Shown here: positions 25,099 through 33,380 of the stretch, one piece after another
Layout of the letters: every line of letters starts with the position of its first letter
How positions within the stretch are numbered: the stretch's first letter is position 1
From: Flavobacterium sp. UBA4098
GTDB lineage: Bacteria > Bacteroidota > Bacteroidia > Flavobacteriales > Flavobacteriaceae
Direction: 5' to 3'
NCBI GenBank assembly: GCA_002382495.1
Contig: DFXW01000026.1
Span: forward strand, 1-54,138
Length of the DNA stretch: 54,138 nucleotides
The notes under the pieces: generated by a model
The model's database searches: none
What the model was told of the DNA's origin: nothing
The model's input: the letters and a program-made list of their open reading frames with translations, nothing else
Made by a program: the position numbers and the translations under genes

Positions 25099-26193
25099 TT
25101 AGTTTTGGTTTTTCAAACGCTTTTTAAATAGTTTTTCAAACTTTTCAATTTTAGGTTGGATCACCATTTTGCAATAGGGTTGGTTCTTATTATTGTTATA
25201 ATAGTCTTGATGGTACTCTTCTGCTTTGTAAAATTGAGTGAGGGGCTCTATAGTAGTTACTACAGGACTATCATATACTTGAGCACTTTGTAAAGCCGCT
25301 ATCACATTTTGCGCTTCTTGTTTTTCATTTTCGTTAGTATAAAAAATAACGGAACGGTATTGTGTTCCTACATCAGCGCCCTGACGGTTAAGGGTTGTTG
25401 GATCATGAACGGTGAAAAAGACTTTAAAAATTTCGTCTGTATTAGTTTGGGTAGGATCGTAAGTTATTTGAACCACTTCGGCATGTCCTGTTGTACCAGA
25501 GCAAACCTCTTCATAGCTTGGGTTTTTTGTTCGGCCCCCAGCATAACCGGAAACTACCGATTGAACTCCTTTTAAATTATCATACACTGCTTCGACACAC
25601 CAGTAACAACCGCCACCTAAAGTAATAGTGGCCAAACTTGTACTTGATTTTTTTGGATCTACATTGGGAACAAAATCCAATGAAATGGCATTCATGCAAT
25701 ATCTTTTTCCAGTGGGTTCCGGTCCGTCATTAAACAAATGTCCTAGATGGCTGTCGCATCTTCCACATAGCGCTTCTGTGCGAATCATCCCGTACGATTT
25801 GTCTAATTTGAAGACGATACTTTGTTTGTTTTCTTGTTCAAAAAAACTAGGCCATCCGCAACTGCTGGTGAATTTTTGGTTGGATTCAAATAGTTTGTAG
25901 CCACAAGTGGCACAATAATAAGTTCCTTTGGTTTCGTCATTCCACATGGTTCCGGTAAACGCTCTCTCGGTATCAGCTTCTCTTGCAACTGCATACAAAT
26001 CAGGAGAGAGTATTTTTTTCCACTCGGCATTTGAAACGTTTAGTTTGCTCGTATCGGTATTGGAATAGTAAGGATTTTCAGGTTTAGAAATAGTATTCGA
26101 CATAATTGTGGTATTGGATTTATTTTGATTTGTTGTTTGGCCACAGGCATTTAAAAATAGCAAGGGGATCAATACTAAAAAGTAGTATTTCAT
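25099..26193 (-). CDS. msrBA: MsrB-MsrA fused methionine sulfoxide reductase, lipoprotein
   Basis: This 364-aa protein starts with a lipoprotein signal whose lipobox Cys is C17 (LNACGQ). MsrB comes first (about residues 50-176), with zinc ligands C94/C97 and C143/C146 and the catalytic Cys C166 in RYCMN. MsrA follows (about 187-360), with GCYWC holding C196. Together they reduce both R and S methionine sulfoxide in proteins, and the lipid anchor places them outside the cytoplasm. I start at ATG 26193, which gives a clean signal peptide; the frame extends upstream to 26235 without a good start. Confidence 0.93.
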   Translation of the reverse strand: MKYYFLVLIPLLFLNACGQTTNQNKSNTTIMSNTISKPENPYYSNTDTSKLNVSNAEWKKILSPDLYAVAREADTERAFTGTMWNDETKGTYYCATCGYKLFESNQKFTSSCGWPSFFEQENKQSIVFKLDKSYGMIRTEALCGRCDSHLGHLFNDGPEPTGKRYCMNAISLDFVPNVDPKKSSTSLATITLGGGCYWCVEAVYDNLKGVQSVVSGYAGGRTKNPSYEEVCSGTTGHAEVVQITYDPTQTNTDEIFKVFFTVHDPTTLNRQGADVGTQYRSVIFYTNENEKQEAQNVIAALQSAQVYDSPVVTTIEPLTQFYKAEEYHQDYYNNNKNQPYCKMVIQPKIEKFEKLFKKRLKNQN

Positions 26194-26319
26194 ATTTTTG
26201 AATTTTAAATTAAAATGCAATTGAAATAAAAGCAATGTAAATTTAACTCATTTGTTGATTAGACATTCGTTAAACTTTGTTTAAAATAAAAAATCAACGT
26301 TCATGCTCCATCTTTTTTG

Positions 26320-26327
26320 TATTTTTG
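26320..26327 (+). promoter_or_regulatory. promoter -7 element of the idi operon
   Basis: TATTTTTG, 17 bp before ATG 26345, matches TAnnTTTG and predicts a very short leader for idi-queD-bcp. Confidence 0.5.
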
Positions 26328-26344
26328 GCAATCAATAGTTGTAT

Positions 26345-26872
26345 ATGATCGAAGAGAATGTAATATTAGTGAATGAAAAAGACGAGCCTATTGGGTTGAT
26401 GCCTAAGATGGAAGCGCATGAAAAAGCAGTATTACATCGTGCTTTTTCGGTTTTTGTTTTGAATGACAAAAACGAAATCATGTTGCAACAACGAGCGCAT
26501 CATAAATACCATTCGCCTTTGTTGTGGACTAATACTTGTTGCAGCCATCAACGTGAAGGAGAAACGAATATTCAAGCAGGGAGTCGACGACTATTTGAAG
26601 AAATGGGTTTTCAAACCGATTTAAAAGAATTGTTTCATTTCATCTATAAGGCACCCTTTGATAATGGATTGACTGAGCATGAATTGGATCATGTAATGAT
26701 TGGGTATTATAATGATGCGCCAAGTATTAATCCCGAAGAAGTTGAAGATTGGAAATGGATGCCAATTGAAGCAGTAAAATCTGACATTCAGAATAATCCT
26801 GATTTGTATACCATTTGGTTTAAAATTATTTTTGACCAATTTTACCATTTTCTAGAAGAACACACCCTTTAA
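26345..26872 (+). CDS. idi: isopentenyl-diphosphate delta-isomerase, type I
   Basis: A 175-aa Nudix-fold enzyme interconverting IPP and DMAPP for isoprenoid synthesis. NTCCSHQREGE carries the catalytic Cys and a metal-binding His. SRRLFEEMGF is the Nudix-like box, and ELDHVMIGYY plus EEVEDWKWM supply later metal and catalytic residues. I choose ATG 26345; TTG 26339 is two codons earlier. It starts an operon: queD follows after 10 bp, and bcp overlaps queD by one base. Confidence 0.93.
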   Translation: MIEENVILVNEKDEPIGLMPKMEAHEKAVLHRAFSVFVLNDKNEIMLQQRAHHKYHSPLLWTNTCCSHQREGETNIQAGSRRLFEEMGFQTDLKELFHFIYKAPFDNGLTEHELDHVMIGYYNDAPSINPEEVEDWKWMPIEAVKSDIQNNPDLYTIWFKIIFDQFYHFLEEHTL

Positions 26873-26882
26873 ATTATTTCAA

Positions 26883-27293
26883 ATGAGAGTTACGATTTCA
26901 CGAAAAGCCCATTTCAATGCGGCACACCGTTTGTACAGAAAAGATTGGTCATTTGAACAAAATGATGCTGTTTTTGGGAAATGTAACAATCCTAATTTTC
27001 ACGGACACAATTACGAACTAATTGCAAGTGTTACTGGACCAATTGATCCCGAAACAGGTTATGTTATGGATGTTAAATTCCTTTCGGATATCATCAAAGA
27101 AGAAGTTGAAAATCAAATGGATCATAAAAATTTGAATCTGGATGTTCCTGAATTTAAAGAGTTGAATCCAACTGCTGAAAATATTGTGGTGGTAATTTGG
27201 AATAAAATGAGAAAAAGAATTCCAGCTGCCCTTGATTTGGAAGTAGTTTTATATGAAACACCTCGTAATTTTGTAACCTATAAAGGAGAGTAA
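26883..27293 (+). CDS. queD: 6-carboxytetrahydropterin synthase family protein
   Basis: A 136-aa T-fold enzyme. Zinc ligands are H15 (in AAHRL) and H40 and H42 (in FHGHNYEL), with catalytic C34 in GKCNNPN. MDHKNLN and AENIVVVIW are further family blocks. Members convert dihydroneopterin triphosphate to 6-carboxy-tetrahydropterin for queuosine, or act as 6-pyruvoyl-tetrahydropterin synthases; the Cys position favours the QueD group. The other queuosine genes are not in this window. The stop codon overlaps the bcp start (TAATG). Confidence 0.88.
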   Translation: MRVTISRKAHFNAAHRLYRKDWSFEQNDAVFGKCNNPNFHGHNYELIASVTGPIDPETGYVMDVKFLSDIIKEEVENQMDHKNLNLDVPEFKELNPTAENIVVVIWNKMRKRIPAALDLEVVLYETPRNFVTYKGE

Positions 27294-27754
27294 TGGCATT
27301 AGGAAAAGGAGATCAGGTTCCGCAATTTACGGCAACAGATACCAACGGAAATGTTTTTGACAGTGCAGCTATAATTGGAAAAAAACCATTGGTGCTTTAT
27401 TTTTATCCTAAGGATAATACGCCAGGATGTACCGCACAAGCCTGTAGTTTTAGAGATCAATACGAAGATTTTTTAGATCTTGGTGCTGAGGTGATAGGAG
27501 TAAGTGGTGATGATTTTACTTCTCACCAAAAATTCACTTCACAATACCGACTTCCTTTTTTGCTTTTGTCGGATTCGAACAGAAAAATTAGAAAATTATT
27601 TGGTGTTCCAACAGCTTTATTGGGAATGCTTCCAGGCAGAGTAACCTATGTTATTGATGCGAATGGAATAATTCAAATGGTTTTCAATAGTATGTTAGCA
27701 GGTCAACACATTCCAAAAGCGCTAGCGGCAGTAAAAAAGATTGTGGCTCAGTAA
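27293..27754 (+). CDS. bcp: thioredoxin-dependent peroxiredoxin, Bcp type
   Basis: A 153-aa AhpC/TSA-fold peroxidase. The peroxidatic Cys C46 lies in DNTPGCTAQAC and the second Cys C51 five residues later, as in atypical two-Cys Bcp/PrxQ proteins. It should reduce hydroperoxides with thioredoxin. It overlaps the queD stop by one base. Confidence 0.93.
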   Translation: MALGKGDQVPQFTATDTNGNVFDSAAIIGKKPLVLYFYPKDNTPGCTAQACSFRDQYEDFLDLGAEVIGVSGDDFTSHQKFTSQYRLPFLLLSDSNRKIRKLFGVPTALLGMLPGRVTYVIDANGIIQMVFNSMLAGQHIPKALAAVKKIVAQ

Positions 27755-27869
27755 AAAAATCACCTAATTTTTTGCTCAACATCAACTACTTTAATTATTT
27801 TTCATGGATACGGAAACACTTCTATTTTAGAAATTTACATTTCGTAGTAAGGAATAGAAAGATTATGTG

Positions 27870-27877
27870 TACTTTTG
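27870..27877 (+). promoter_or_regulatory. promoter -7 element of the 88-aa hypothetical gene
   Basis: TACTTTTG, followed by CCCACG, lies 27 bp before ATG 27905. It overlaps a TTG at 27875 that opens the frame, so the ATG is the likely start. Confidence 0.5.
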
Positions 27878-27904
27878 CCCACGCAAATTAAAATTAAAAA
27901 TAAA

Positions 27905-28171
27905 ATGGCAAACGTTAAGAATTTAAAGAAAGACATCAACTACGTTTTAGGAGATATTATTGAAGCAGTTTATTTATTTGAAATTTCTACTTCAGGAGTT
28001 CCAACACCAGAAACGAATGCTTTGATTGATGAAGCTATTGCAGCTTTTGATGCTTTGATCACTAAAGTAAACGCTAAAAACGTTGAAAACAAAAAAGCTC
28101 ACTTCAAACAAATCAATGTTGAATTGGAACAAACTGCTAATCAATTGATTGCTAAAATCAACGAATTATAG
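27905..28171 (+). CDS. small helical protein of unknown function
   Basis: An 88-aa, Lys/Glu/Asn-rich, cytoplasmic, all-helical protein with no Cys. It begins ANVKNLKKDINYVLGDIIEA and ends with a Leu/Ile-heptad-like segment (QINVELEQTANQLIAKI). I recognise it only as the sort of short protein often seen in Flavobacteria and cannot give a function. It has its own promoter, and its codon usage looks like that of a well-expressed gene. The tRNA-Thr gene follows 78 bp later with a separate promoter. Confidence 0.75.
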   Translation: MANVKNLKKDINYVLGDIIEAVYLFEISTSGVPTPETNALIDEAIAAFDALITKVNAKNVENKKAHFKQINVELEQTANQLIAKINEL

Positions 28172-28204
28172 TCGAAAAAAACGGTAAAAAAGTGCTAATA
28201 TATT

Positions 28205-28234
28205 TTGGAAAATTAAAATTCAGAATTATATTTG
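28205..28234 (+). promoter_or_regulatory. tRNA-Thr promoter (TTG-N19-TATATTTG)
   Basis: TTG at 28205-28207 and TATATTTG at 28227-28234 are separated by 19 bp, a full match to the Bacteroidota consensus. The tRNA begins 15 bp after the -7 element. Confidence 0.75.
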
Positions 28235-28249
28235 CACCCGTTATACGCT

Positions 28250-28326
28250 GCCAGCGTAGCTCAGTTGGCTAGAGCAGCTGATTTGTAATCAGCAGGTCGT
28301 GGGTTCGAGTCCCTCCGCCGGCTCCA
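28250..28326 (+). tRNA. tRNA-Thr (anticodon TGT)
   Basis: A 77-nt cloverleaf with CCA encoded. D-arm GCTC/GAGC, anticodon stem GCTGA/TCAGC around TTTGTAA (anticodon TGT), five-nt variable loop AGGTC, T-loop TTCGAGT. The acceptor stem GCCAGCG/CGCCGGC has an A4-C69 mismatch, and the T-stem GTGGG/CCCTC has a T50-T64 mismatch. It reads ACA and, by wobble, other Thr codons. Confidence 0.95.
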
Positions 28327-28356
28327 AAAAACCACAACGCAAGTTGTGGTTTTTTT
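28327..28356 (+). terminator. tRNA-Thr terminator
   Basis: Directly after the CCA end: AACCACAAC, loop GCAA, GTTGTGGTT, then seven T. A strong intrinsic terminator. Confidence 0.85.
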
Positions 28357-28373
28357 ATGGTCTATAATGGCAT

Positions 28374-28411
28374 AAAAAAAAACCGTCAATTAATTGACGG
28401 TTTTTTATCTT
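28374..28411. terminator. bidirectional terminator between tRNA-Thr and the DUF4369 gene
   Basis: The perfect palindrome AACCGTCAATTAATTGACGG (plus TT) is flanked by A and T runs on both sides. It can end the minus-strand DUF4369 transcript and catch plus-strand read-through. Confidence 0.75.
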
Positions 28412-28423
28412 GAATAGTTTGTT

Positions 28424-29134
28424 TTATTGTTGCTTTTTGATTGAAGCAATATACTCCGTTAATTTCTTTCCGTAAAGCGATTGAGCAACCTTTGGTGACA
28501 TGGATTTATGAATCGTATCCAAATATTTTAAATTAATATCATAGATTTCTGAAAGTGCTATATAAGGAGCTACTTCATAGTCTTTATTATTGATGGCAAA
28601 GTTGGTTGCATACAGGTATTTTCTTTTAATGTTAGTTTCTTGTTTGGCAACAATATTTGTAAGTTCACTTTCATTTTTATTCTTCATTGCTTTGAATTTT
28701 TTCTCAATTAAAGTCAAACTTTCATCTTGAAAACGCTTATCTACTTTTTTGTACTCATAGTACAAATCTTGATTTTTTGATCCCGTTACTTTAGCATCTG
28801 CAATATAGTTTTCTAGATTTGTTTCGATACTAATGTCTCCTGGCTCAGCAAAGAATAATAAATTATTATCCAAGGAATTACTAACACCTCTATCCAGAAA
28901 TAAATACATCATTTCTGGTGATTTCAATTCGATGTTGGTTTCGAAATTAGAATTCCCATCGATTGAAATAGTATCTATAGCTACTAATTTATTGTTATCC
29001 ACTCTTTGTACGTACAAAGTTCCTTTTTTTAATCCTTTAATGTTTCCTGTTAGGTGGAGGTTGTTTTCTGATTTTTTTTCAGAGCAGGCGAATAGTAGTG
29101 TAATGGCTATGAAAGCGATACTAATTTTTTTCAT
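28424..29134 (-). CDS. DUF4369 domain lipoprotein
   Basis: This 236-aa protein has a lipoprotein signal (MKKISIAFIAITLLFACSEK, lipobox Cys at residue 17). An N-terminal beta-rich DUF4369 region follows (LTGNIKGLKKGTLYVQRV, FAEPGDISIETN). The second half is helical and charged. Such proteins resemble the N-terminal part of Bacteroidota thioredoxin-like lipoproteins, but here no thioredoxin domain follows. I start at ATG 29134, where the signal peptide begins; the frame is open upstream to 29206 without support. Confidence 0.82.
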   Translation of the reverse strand: MKKISIAFIAITLLFACSEKKSENNLHLTGNIKGLKKGTLYVQRVDNNKLVAIDTISIDGNSNFETNIELKSPEMMYLFLDRGVSNSLDNNLLFFAEPGDISIETNLENYIADAKVTGSKNQDLYYEYKKVDKRFQDESLTLIEKKFKAMKNKNESELTNIVAKQETNIKRKYLYATNFAINNKDYEVAPYIALSEIYDINLKYLDTIHKSMSPKVAQSLYGKKLTEYIASIKKQQ

Positions 29135-29192
29135 GTGTATTTGTATTTTGGCGCAAAATAACGAAAATTGTTGGAAAGCGAAATTGAATTGC

Positions 29193-29230
29193 AAAAAAAA
29201 TCCCAATCTATTTCTAAATTGGGATTTTGG
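29193..29230 (-). terminator. terminator of the M61 peptidase gene
   Basis: On the minus strand AAAATCCCAAT and ATTGGGATTTT form an 11-bp stem (29218-29228 with 29197-29207), followed by a T run. It lies 17 bp after the M61 stop codon. Confidence 0.75.
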
Positions 29231-29246
29231 AGGAATTAATTTAATT

Positions 29247-31106
29247 TTAACCTTTCATCCAAGCATTTTTCATATTGGATTTGGTACTATTGGTTGCTTT
29301 CAAACCTTCAATTTCTTCATAGGGTAAATGTACTTTTCCAGTGATGATTTGTTCTTTACCGTCTCTTTTAATTTTGATGGTTATAGCGTCATTTTCTTTC
29401 CAATTTTCGCTATCGCCAATCATTTCATAAATGTTATCCAAAGTATAGGCTTTGTTGTTAATAGCCATAATAATATCTTTGGCTCTAAGATCCAAACTTG
29501 TATAAAACTCGATTAATTCAGTATCAGGTCGCACCAAAATTTCTTTGGTTTCCTTATTAACGGTAATGTAAGGCGATTGTCCTTTTAAGAAAACGTTACC
29601 CGCTTTTTTGTCTTTCGTTTTGATTACTCCAACTTTAGCAAGGAATGTTTCGTAAGGAATTGGTGTTGGTCCTGAAACATAGGTACTTAAAAACGCACCC
29701 ACTTCAGGATACGTTAAAGCTGTAATTTTAGCAAACAACTCTTCGTCATTAAAGGCTTTATTCACACCATATTCTTTCGATAATTGTTGCATTAAATTCA
29801 AAATGCCTTTTTCACCATTGCTTTTTTCACGGATAATAATATCAATACACATTCCAATTAACGCTCCTTTTTGGTATACATTTAAGTATTGCTCTTTATA
29901 AGGACTTTTCAATACGTTAGCACTCATAGTAGTAAAAGGCATAGTATCGTTAAGCGATTTTGACTGTTCAATTTTCTCAGCAATTCGATTTAAAAAATCA
30001 GTTTCATCAATTAATCCTTGGTTGATTTGGAACAAATTGGCAAAATATTCGGTCACCCCTTCGTACATCCATAAATGTTGTGACATTTTTGGCGAATTAT
30101 AATCAAAGTATTGAATTTCGTTAGAATGAATCGTTAATGGCGTTAGAATATGAAAAAACTCATGCGAAACGACATCAATCATTGATTTTTGCAATTCAGC
30201 CAAAGGCATCATTTCAGGTAATACTACTGTGGTAGCTGTTGGGTGTTCCAATGCGCCAAAACCTTTGGCATCATTAGGTTGCATTGATGACAAGTACAAT
30301 AAAACCGAGTACTTCTTAGTTGAATTAATATTGCCTAAAAAGGTTTTTTGAGCGGTCATCATTTTTTTCATTTCAGGTGTGATGCTTTCCGCTGTAACTT
30401 TTCCCGAAGGAGAATACACCACAATTTGAATGTCCATTCCGTTCACATTAAAAGAAGTGTAATCGGGTTTAGCATACATTATCGGGTTTTCAACTAATTC
30501 AGCATAACGCGGTGTGTTGAAAACGTCTTTAGTAGCACTTGCATCAGTGTCAATAATGGACGTAGCTCCCCAAAGTGTTTCTGGATGTGTGATTGTAACT
30601 TGATACGGAAGGTCTTTTTGGTCTTGGAAATAGCCTACAAAACCATGTGTGTTGATCATGAAGTTTTTTCCAGCCTCAATATTAGTTCCAGCAGGCGAAA
30701 AAATATCAGTTCCAAAACTTCCACCTTTTTCTGTGTCAAAAGTATCGTTAACTAAATAAGTGATTTTTGCTAAATTTTTAGCATTTGAAATTGACCAGGT
30801 ATTGTCATCAGTTTTGGTAACGGCTAAAGAGGTTCCTTTAGCATCAAAAGCTTTTAGATCCTCAATGTTTTTCCCGTAATTATCCTCAGAATAAGTACCT
30901 GGAACAATTTTAGGGATGCTGTACGTAATTTTGTCTGATTTGATTTTAGGTGCTTGGACGGTTACTTTTACTTTGTCGTCTTTCACATCTACCAGGTCGA
31001 TACCTACTTTAATATCTTGAGCAGGATTTGATTTTTTTTGTGCATTTACTGTGTTGCTGTTCCAAAGAAAAGCTACCAAAGCAAGTGCAATTATTGATTT
31101 TTTCAT
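29247..31106 (-). CDS. M61 family metallopeptidase with PDZ domain
   Basis: This 619-aa exported protein has a signal peptide (residues 1-22). An N-terminal beta domain precedes the catalytic domain with the zinc motif HEFFH (VVSHEFFHILTPL, about residue 315). The downstream segment MYEGVTEYFANLF provides the third zinc ligand Glu. A PDZ-like domain near residues 530-590 (DLRAKDIIMAINN) ends the protein. M61 enzymes are glycyl aminopeptidases. Length and domain order are normal for the family. Confidence 0.92.
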   Translation of the reverse strand: MKKSIIALALVAFLWNSNTVNAQKKSNPAQDIKVGIDLVDVKDDKVKVTVQAPKIKSDKITYSIPKIVPGTYSEDNYGKNIEDLKAFDAKGTSLAVTKTDDNTWSISNAKNLAKITYLVNDTFDTEKGGSFGTDIFSPAGTNIEAGKNFMINTHGFVGYFQDQKDLPYQVTITHPETLWGATSIIDTDASATKDVFNTPRYAELVENPIMYAKPDYTSFNVNGMDIQIVVYSPSGKVTAESITPEMKKMMTAQKTFLGNINSTKKYSVLLYLSSMQPNDAKGFGALEHPTATTVVLPEMMPLAELQKSMIDVVSHEFFHILTPLTIHSNEIQYFDYNSPKMSQHLWMYEGVTEYFANLFQINQGLIDETDFLNRIAEKIEQSKSLNDTMPFTTMSANVLKSPYKEQYLNVYQKGALIGMCIDIIIREKSNGEKGILNLMQQLSKEYGVNKAFNDEELFAKITALTYPEVGAFLSTYVSGPTPIPYETFLAKVGVIKTKDKKAGNVFLKGQSPYITVNKETKEILVRPDTELIEFYTSLDLRAKDIIMAINNKAYTLDNIYEMIGDSENWKENDAITIKIKRDGKEQIITGKVHLPYEEIEGLKATNSTKSNMKNAWMKG

Positions 31107-31160
31107 TTTGAATTATTTAGATTGGGTTGTTAGTATTCTTTTATAGATAAATGTTACACT

Positions 31161-32099
31161 TTATAATGAACGAATAAAAGTAGTAATAATTGAGGTTAAT
31201 TCTACACATATTGGTAATTCGGGATTGGTGTAGGATGCTTTATTCTCGGTATCGTCTCCCTTAATTACTTTGAATATGTGATTCATATTAGGAATAATAT
31301 GGAGTTGTGCATTGGGTTGTGCTTGTTGCAATAGTTGTGCGTCTTGCACACTCACTTGTATGTCTTTGTCTCCATTGATTAGCAAGCTTGGAATCTGTAA
31401 TTTTTTGATTTCATTTTGCGGATTGTATTTGATCCACGAAATCATATACGGTTGCACACTCGCTCTAAATAATGAAGCTAGCATTTGGTTTTTTAACTCG
31501 AAGGTATTTCCGCTTTTTAAAGTAGTTAAGTTTTTTTCTACTTCTTCTTTTAGAAAAGGCGCTTGTTTTCCAATTTGTTCCAAAAGTACTTCATCTATAG
31601 GTCGACCGGCTCCAGCTATTGAGATATAAGCATCGGCATTTCCATTAGCCGCTACCATTCCAATTAAGGCCCCTTCGCTGTGCCCGGCAACAGTAATGGA
31701 GTGGTATTTTTTTTGATTTTTAAAATAGAGTACCACTGCTTTAGCATCATCTATAAAGTTGTCAAAGGTAAGGCTCGCCTCATCTAATTTTCCAGAAGCC
31801 ATTTGAGCAAAAATACGTTTGTCATAACTGTAAACGGCAATGCCATTATTAACTAAAGATTCCGCTAGCAATTTCAACGAATTGTTGGTCAGTCCAATTT
31901 GATTTCCATCTCTATTGGTTGGACCTGATCCTGCTATGAGGATGACTAGCTTGGTTGCGTTATTTTGCTTTATTGGAGTATACAAAGTACCATTTAACAG
32001 TGAATTTATAGCAATGTTTTCTGTTTTAAATAGTGGGGTGTTTTGCGAAAAAGCAGCTGACGATGCAATCAATATGAGTATATAAAGTAATTTTTTCAT
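31161..32099 (-). CDS. secreted alpha/beta hydrolase
   Basis: This 312-aa protein has a signal peptide (ending AAFSQ). It has the oxyanion-hole region IAGSGPTNRDGNQ, nucleophile elbow GHSEGALIG and late catalytic segments LINGDKDIQV (Asp) and PNMNHIFK (His). It resembles the YqiA/esterase-like S9-type hydrolases. The substrate is unknown. It is separated from the M61 gene by 54 bp on the same strand. Confidence 0.88.
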   Translation of the reverse strand: MKKLLYILILIASSAAFSQNTPLFKTENIAINSLLNGTLYTPIKQNNATKLVILIAGSGPTNRDGNQIGLTNNSLKLLAESLVNNGIAVYSYDKRIFAQMASGKLDEASLTFDNFIDDAKAVVLYFKNQKKYHSITVAGHSEGALIGMVAANGNADAYISIAGAGRPIDEVLLEQIGKQAPFLKEEVEKNLTTLKSGNTFELKNQMLASLFRASVQPYMISWIKYNPQNEIKKLQIPSLLINGDKDIQVSVQDAQLLQQAQPNAQLHIIPNMNHIFKVIKGDDTENKASYTNPELPICVELTSIITTFIRSL

Positions 32100-32114
32100 G
32101 GTTTGGTTATTGAA

Positions 32115-32143
32115 TAAAAAAACTCCTGTTGGTTCAGGAGTTT
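32115..32143 (-). terminator. terminator of the DUF2805 gene
   Basis: On the minus strand AAACTCCTG, loop AACCAA, CAGGAGTTT and then more T residues. It starts 7 bp after the DUF2805 stop and should isolate the next gene, the alpha/beta hydrolase. Confidence 0.75.
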
Positions 32144-32149
32144 AGTGAA

Positions 32150-32428
32150 TTAGTCTAATTTATTTTTGATGTAATATTTGCCATCCAATTCGTCGTCAAA
32201 ATCATCAATTTTTACCGGTTTTGGTTTTGGTTTGTTGGCTGCCGCTTTCTTTTTCCACATTTCGAATTTTTCTGCGGGCATTTTCTTTTTCATAATTTCT
32301 AAAACCTCTTTTTCTACTAAGCCAAATTCTTTTTTAATAATTTCAAAAGGGTTTCTTTCTTCTAGGGCCAACGTCATCAATTTTTCGGTCTCTTCCCAAC
32401 TTAATTCTTTACGGCTACTCTTTTTCAT
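32150..32428 (-). CDS. DUF2805 (TIGR03643) family protein
   Basis: This 92-aa protein has SWEETEKLMTLALEERNPFE and FGLVEKEVLEIMKKKMP, the helix-turn-helix-like body of DUF2805. A Lys/Pro/Ala-rich linker (AAANKPKPKPV) and an acidic tail follow. The function is unknown. A DNA- or RNA-binding role is only suggested by its small size, helices and basic linker. I start at ATG 32428; the frame extends six codons upstream. Confidence 0.82.
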   Translation of the reverse strand: MKKSSRKELSWEETEKLMTLALEERNPFEIIKKEFGLVEKEVLEIMKKKMPAEKFEMWKKKAAANKPKPKPVKIDDFDDELDGKYYIKNKLD

Positions 32429-32536
32429 TGGATGAAAATAATTCAAATAGTTTTAATTAGTTAAACGTTACTACAGCTTGATTTAAAATCAGTTATCAAT
32501 ATTAATAAAAAAAATAATTAGTTCAATAGTCGCTGT

Positions 32537-33349
32537 TTACTTTTTTTTCTGAAAAGGTATTTTTAATAAATTCTTCAATTCATTGTGTTCTTCGGGTTGC
32601 ATATGTGTATCGACACCATAGACAATTTCTTCTCTTGGGAGCACCTTAAAAGTCCCAAATAATCGATCCCAAATCGAAAAGATATTTCCGTAATTACTGT
32701 CGGTATAAGGCATTACATAATGATGATGCACTTTGTGCATGTCTGGCGAAACAATGAAATAACTCAAAAACAAATCCACTTTTTTAGGCAAGGCAATATT
32801 GGCATGATTGAATTGCGTGGCAACAACCGATAAGGTTTGGTATAAAAATACCAGCCACATCGGACTTCCAACAAGCACAACACCTAAGGTTGTAAATACA
32901 AATCGAAGCACACTTTCACCAGGATGGTGTCGGTTTGCTGATGTGGTGTCAATCCAAGTGTCAGTATGATGAATCAGATGAAAACCCCAAAGGAATTTTA
33001 CTTTGTGTTCTACCAGATGTACTAAGTAAGCCCCAATTAAATCTAATAGTAATAAACCAATAATTGTATAGGCAGCTATTGGCATCTCAGGAAGCCTTTG
33101 TAATATTCCAAAATTGTTTTGATAGGCCCAATCGGCTACTTCTAATAAAATGAAAGCCAAACAGAAATTGACTATTATGGTAGTGAGTGTAAAAAAGATA
33201 TTAATCCCGGCATGATGCCATCTTTTGTACTTGAAATTAAACAAAGGAAAGGCATTTTCAATCAGCCAGAAAATAGTGATTCCTCCTACTAAAATTAAGC
33301 TTCTGTGTGAAGAAGGTATGGTCGAAAAATAATCAATAATGGTTTGCAT
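32537..33349 (-). CDS. sterol desaturase / fatty acid hydroxylase family membrane protein
   Basis: A 270-aa di-iron membrane protein with four or more TM helices. The His clusters are HLVEH, HLIHH, NRHHPGE and HKVHHHY, the family pattern for binding two irons. Members hydroxylate or desaturate lipids; the substrate here is unknown. I start at ATG 33349. A TATATTTG element on the minus strand (33368-33375) lies just upstream and overlaps the 3' end of alkB. Confidence 0.9.
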   Translation of the reverse strand: MQTIIDYFSTIPSSHRSLILVGGITIFWLIENAFPLFNFKYKRWHHAGINIFFTLTTIIVNFCLAFILLEVADWAYQNNFGILQRLPEMPIAAYTIIGLLLLDLIGAYLVHLVEHKVKFLWGFHLIHHTDTWIDTTSANRHHPGESVLRFVFTTLGVVLVGSPMWLVFLYQTLSVVATQFNHANIALPKKVDLFLSYFIVSPDMHKVHHHYVMPYTDSNYGNIFSIWDRLFGTFKVLPREEIVYGVDTHMQPEEHNELKNLLKIPFQKKK

Positions 33350-33367
33350 AATGGAACGATTTGAATC

Positions 33368-33375
33368 CAAATATA
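33368..33375 (-). promoter_or_regulatory. promoter -7 element of the fatty-acid-hydroxylase-type gene
   Basis: TATATTTG on the minus strand, 18 bp before ATG 33349. It lies just beyond the alkB stop codon, suggesting a separate transcript. Confidence 0.5.
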
Positions 33376-33380
33376 AACAA

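Noticed and set aside
28833..29327. A 164-codon plus-strand open frame
   Set aside because: It is antisense to the DUF4369 gene and the M61 3' end and crosses a terminator; no motif is present.
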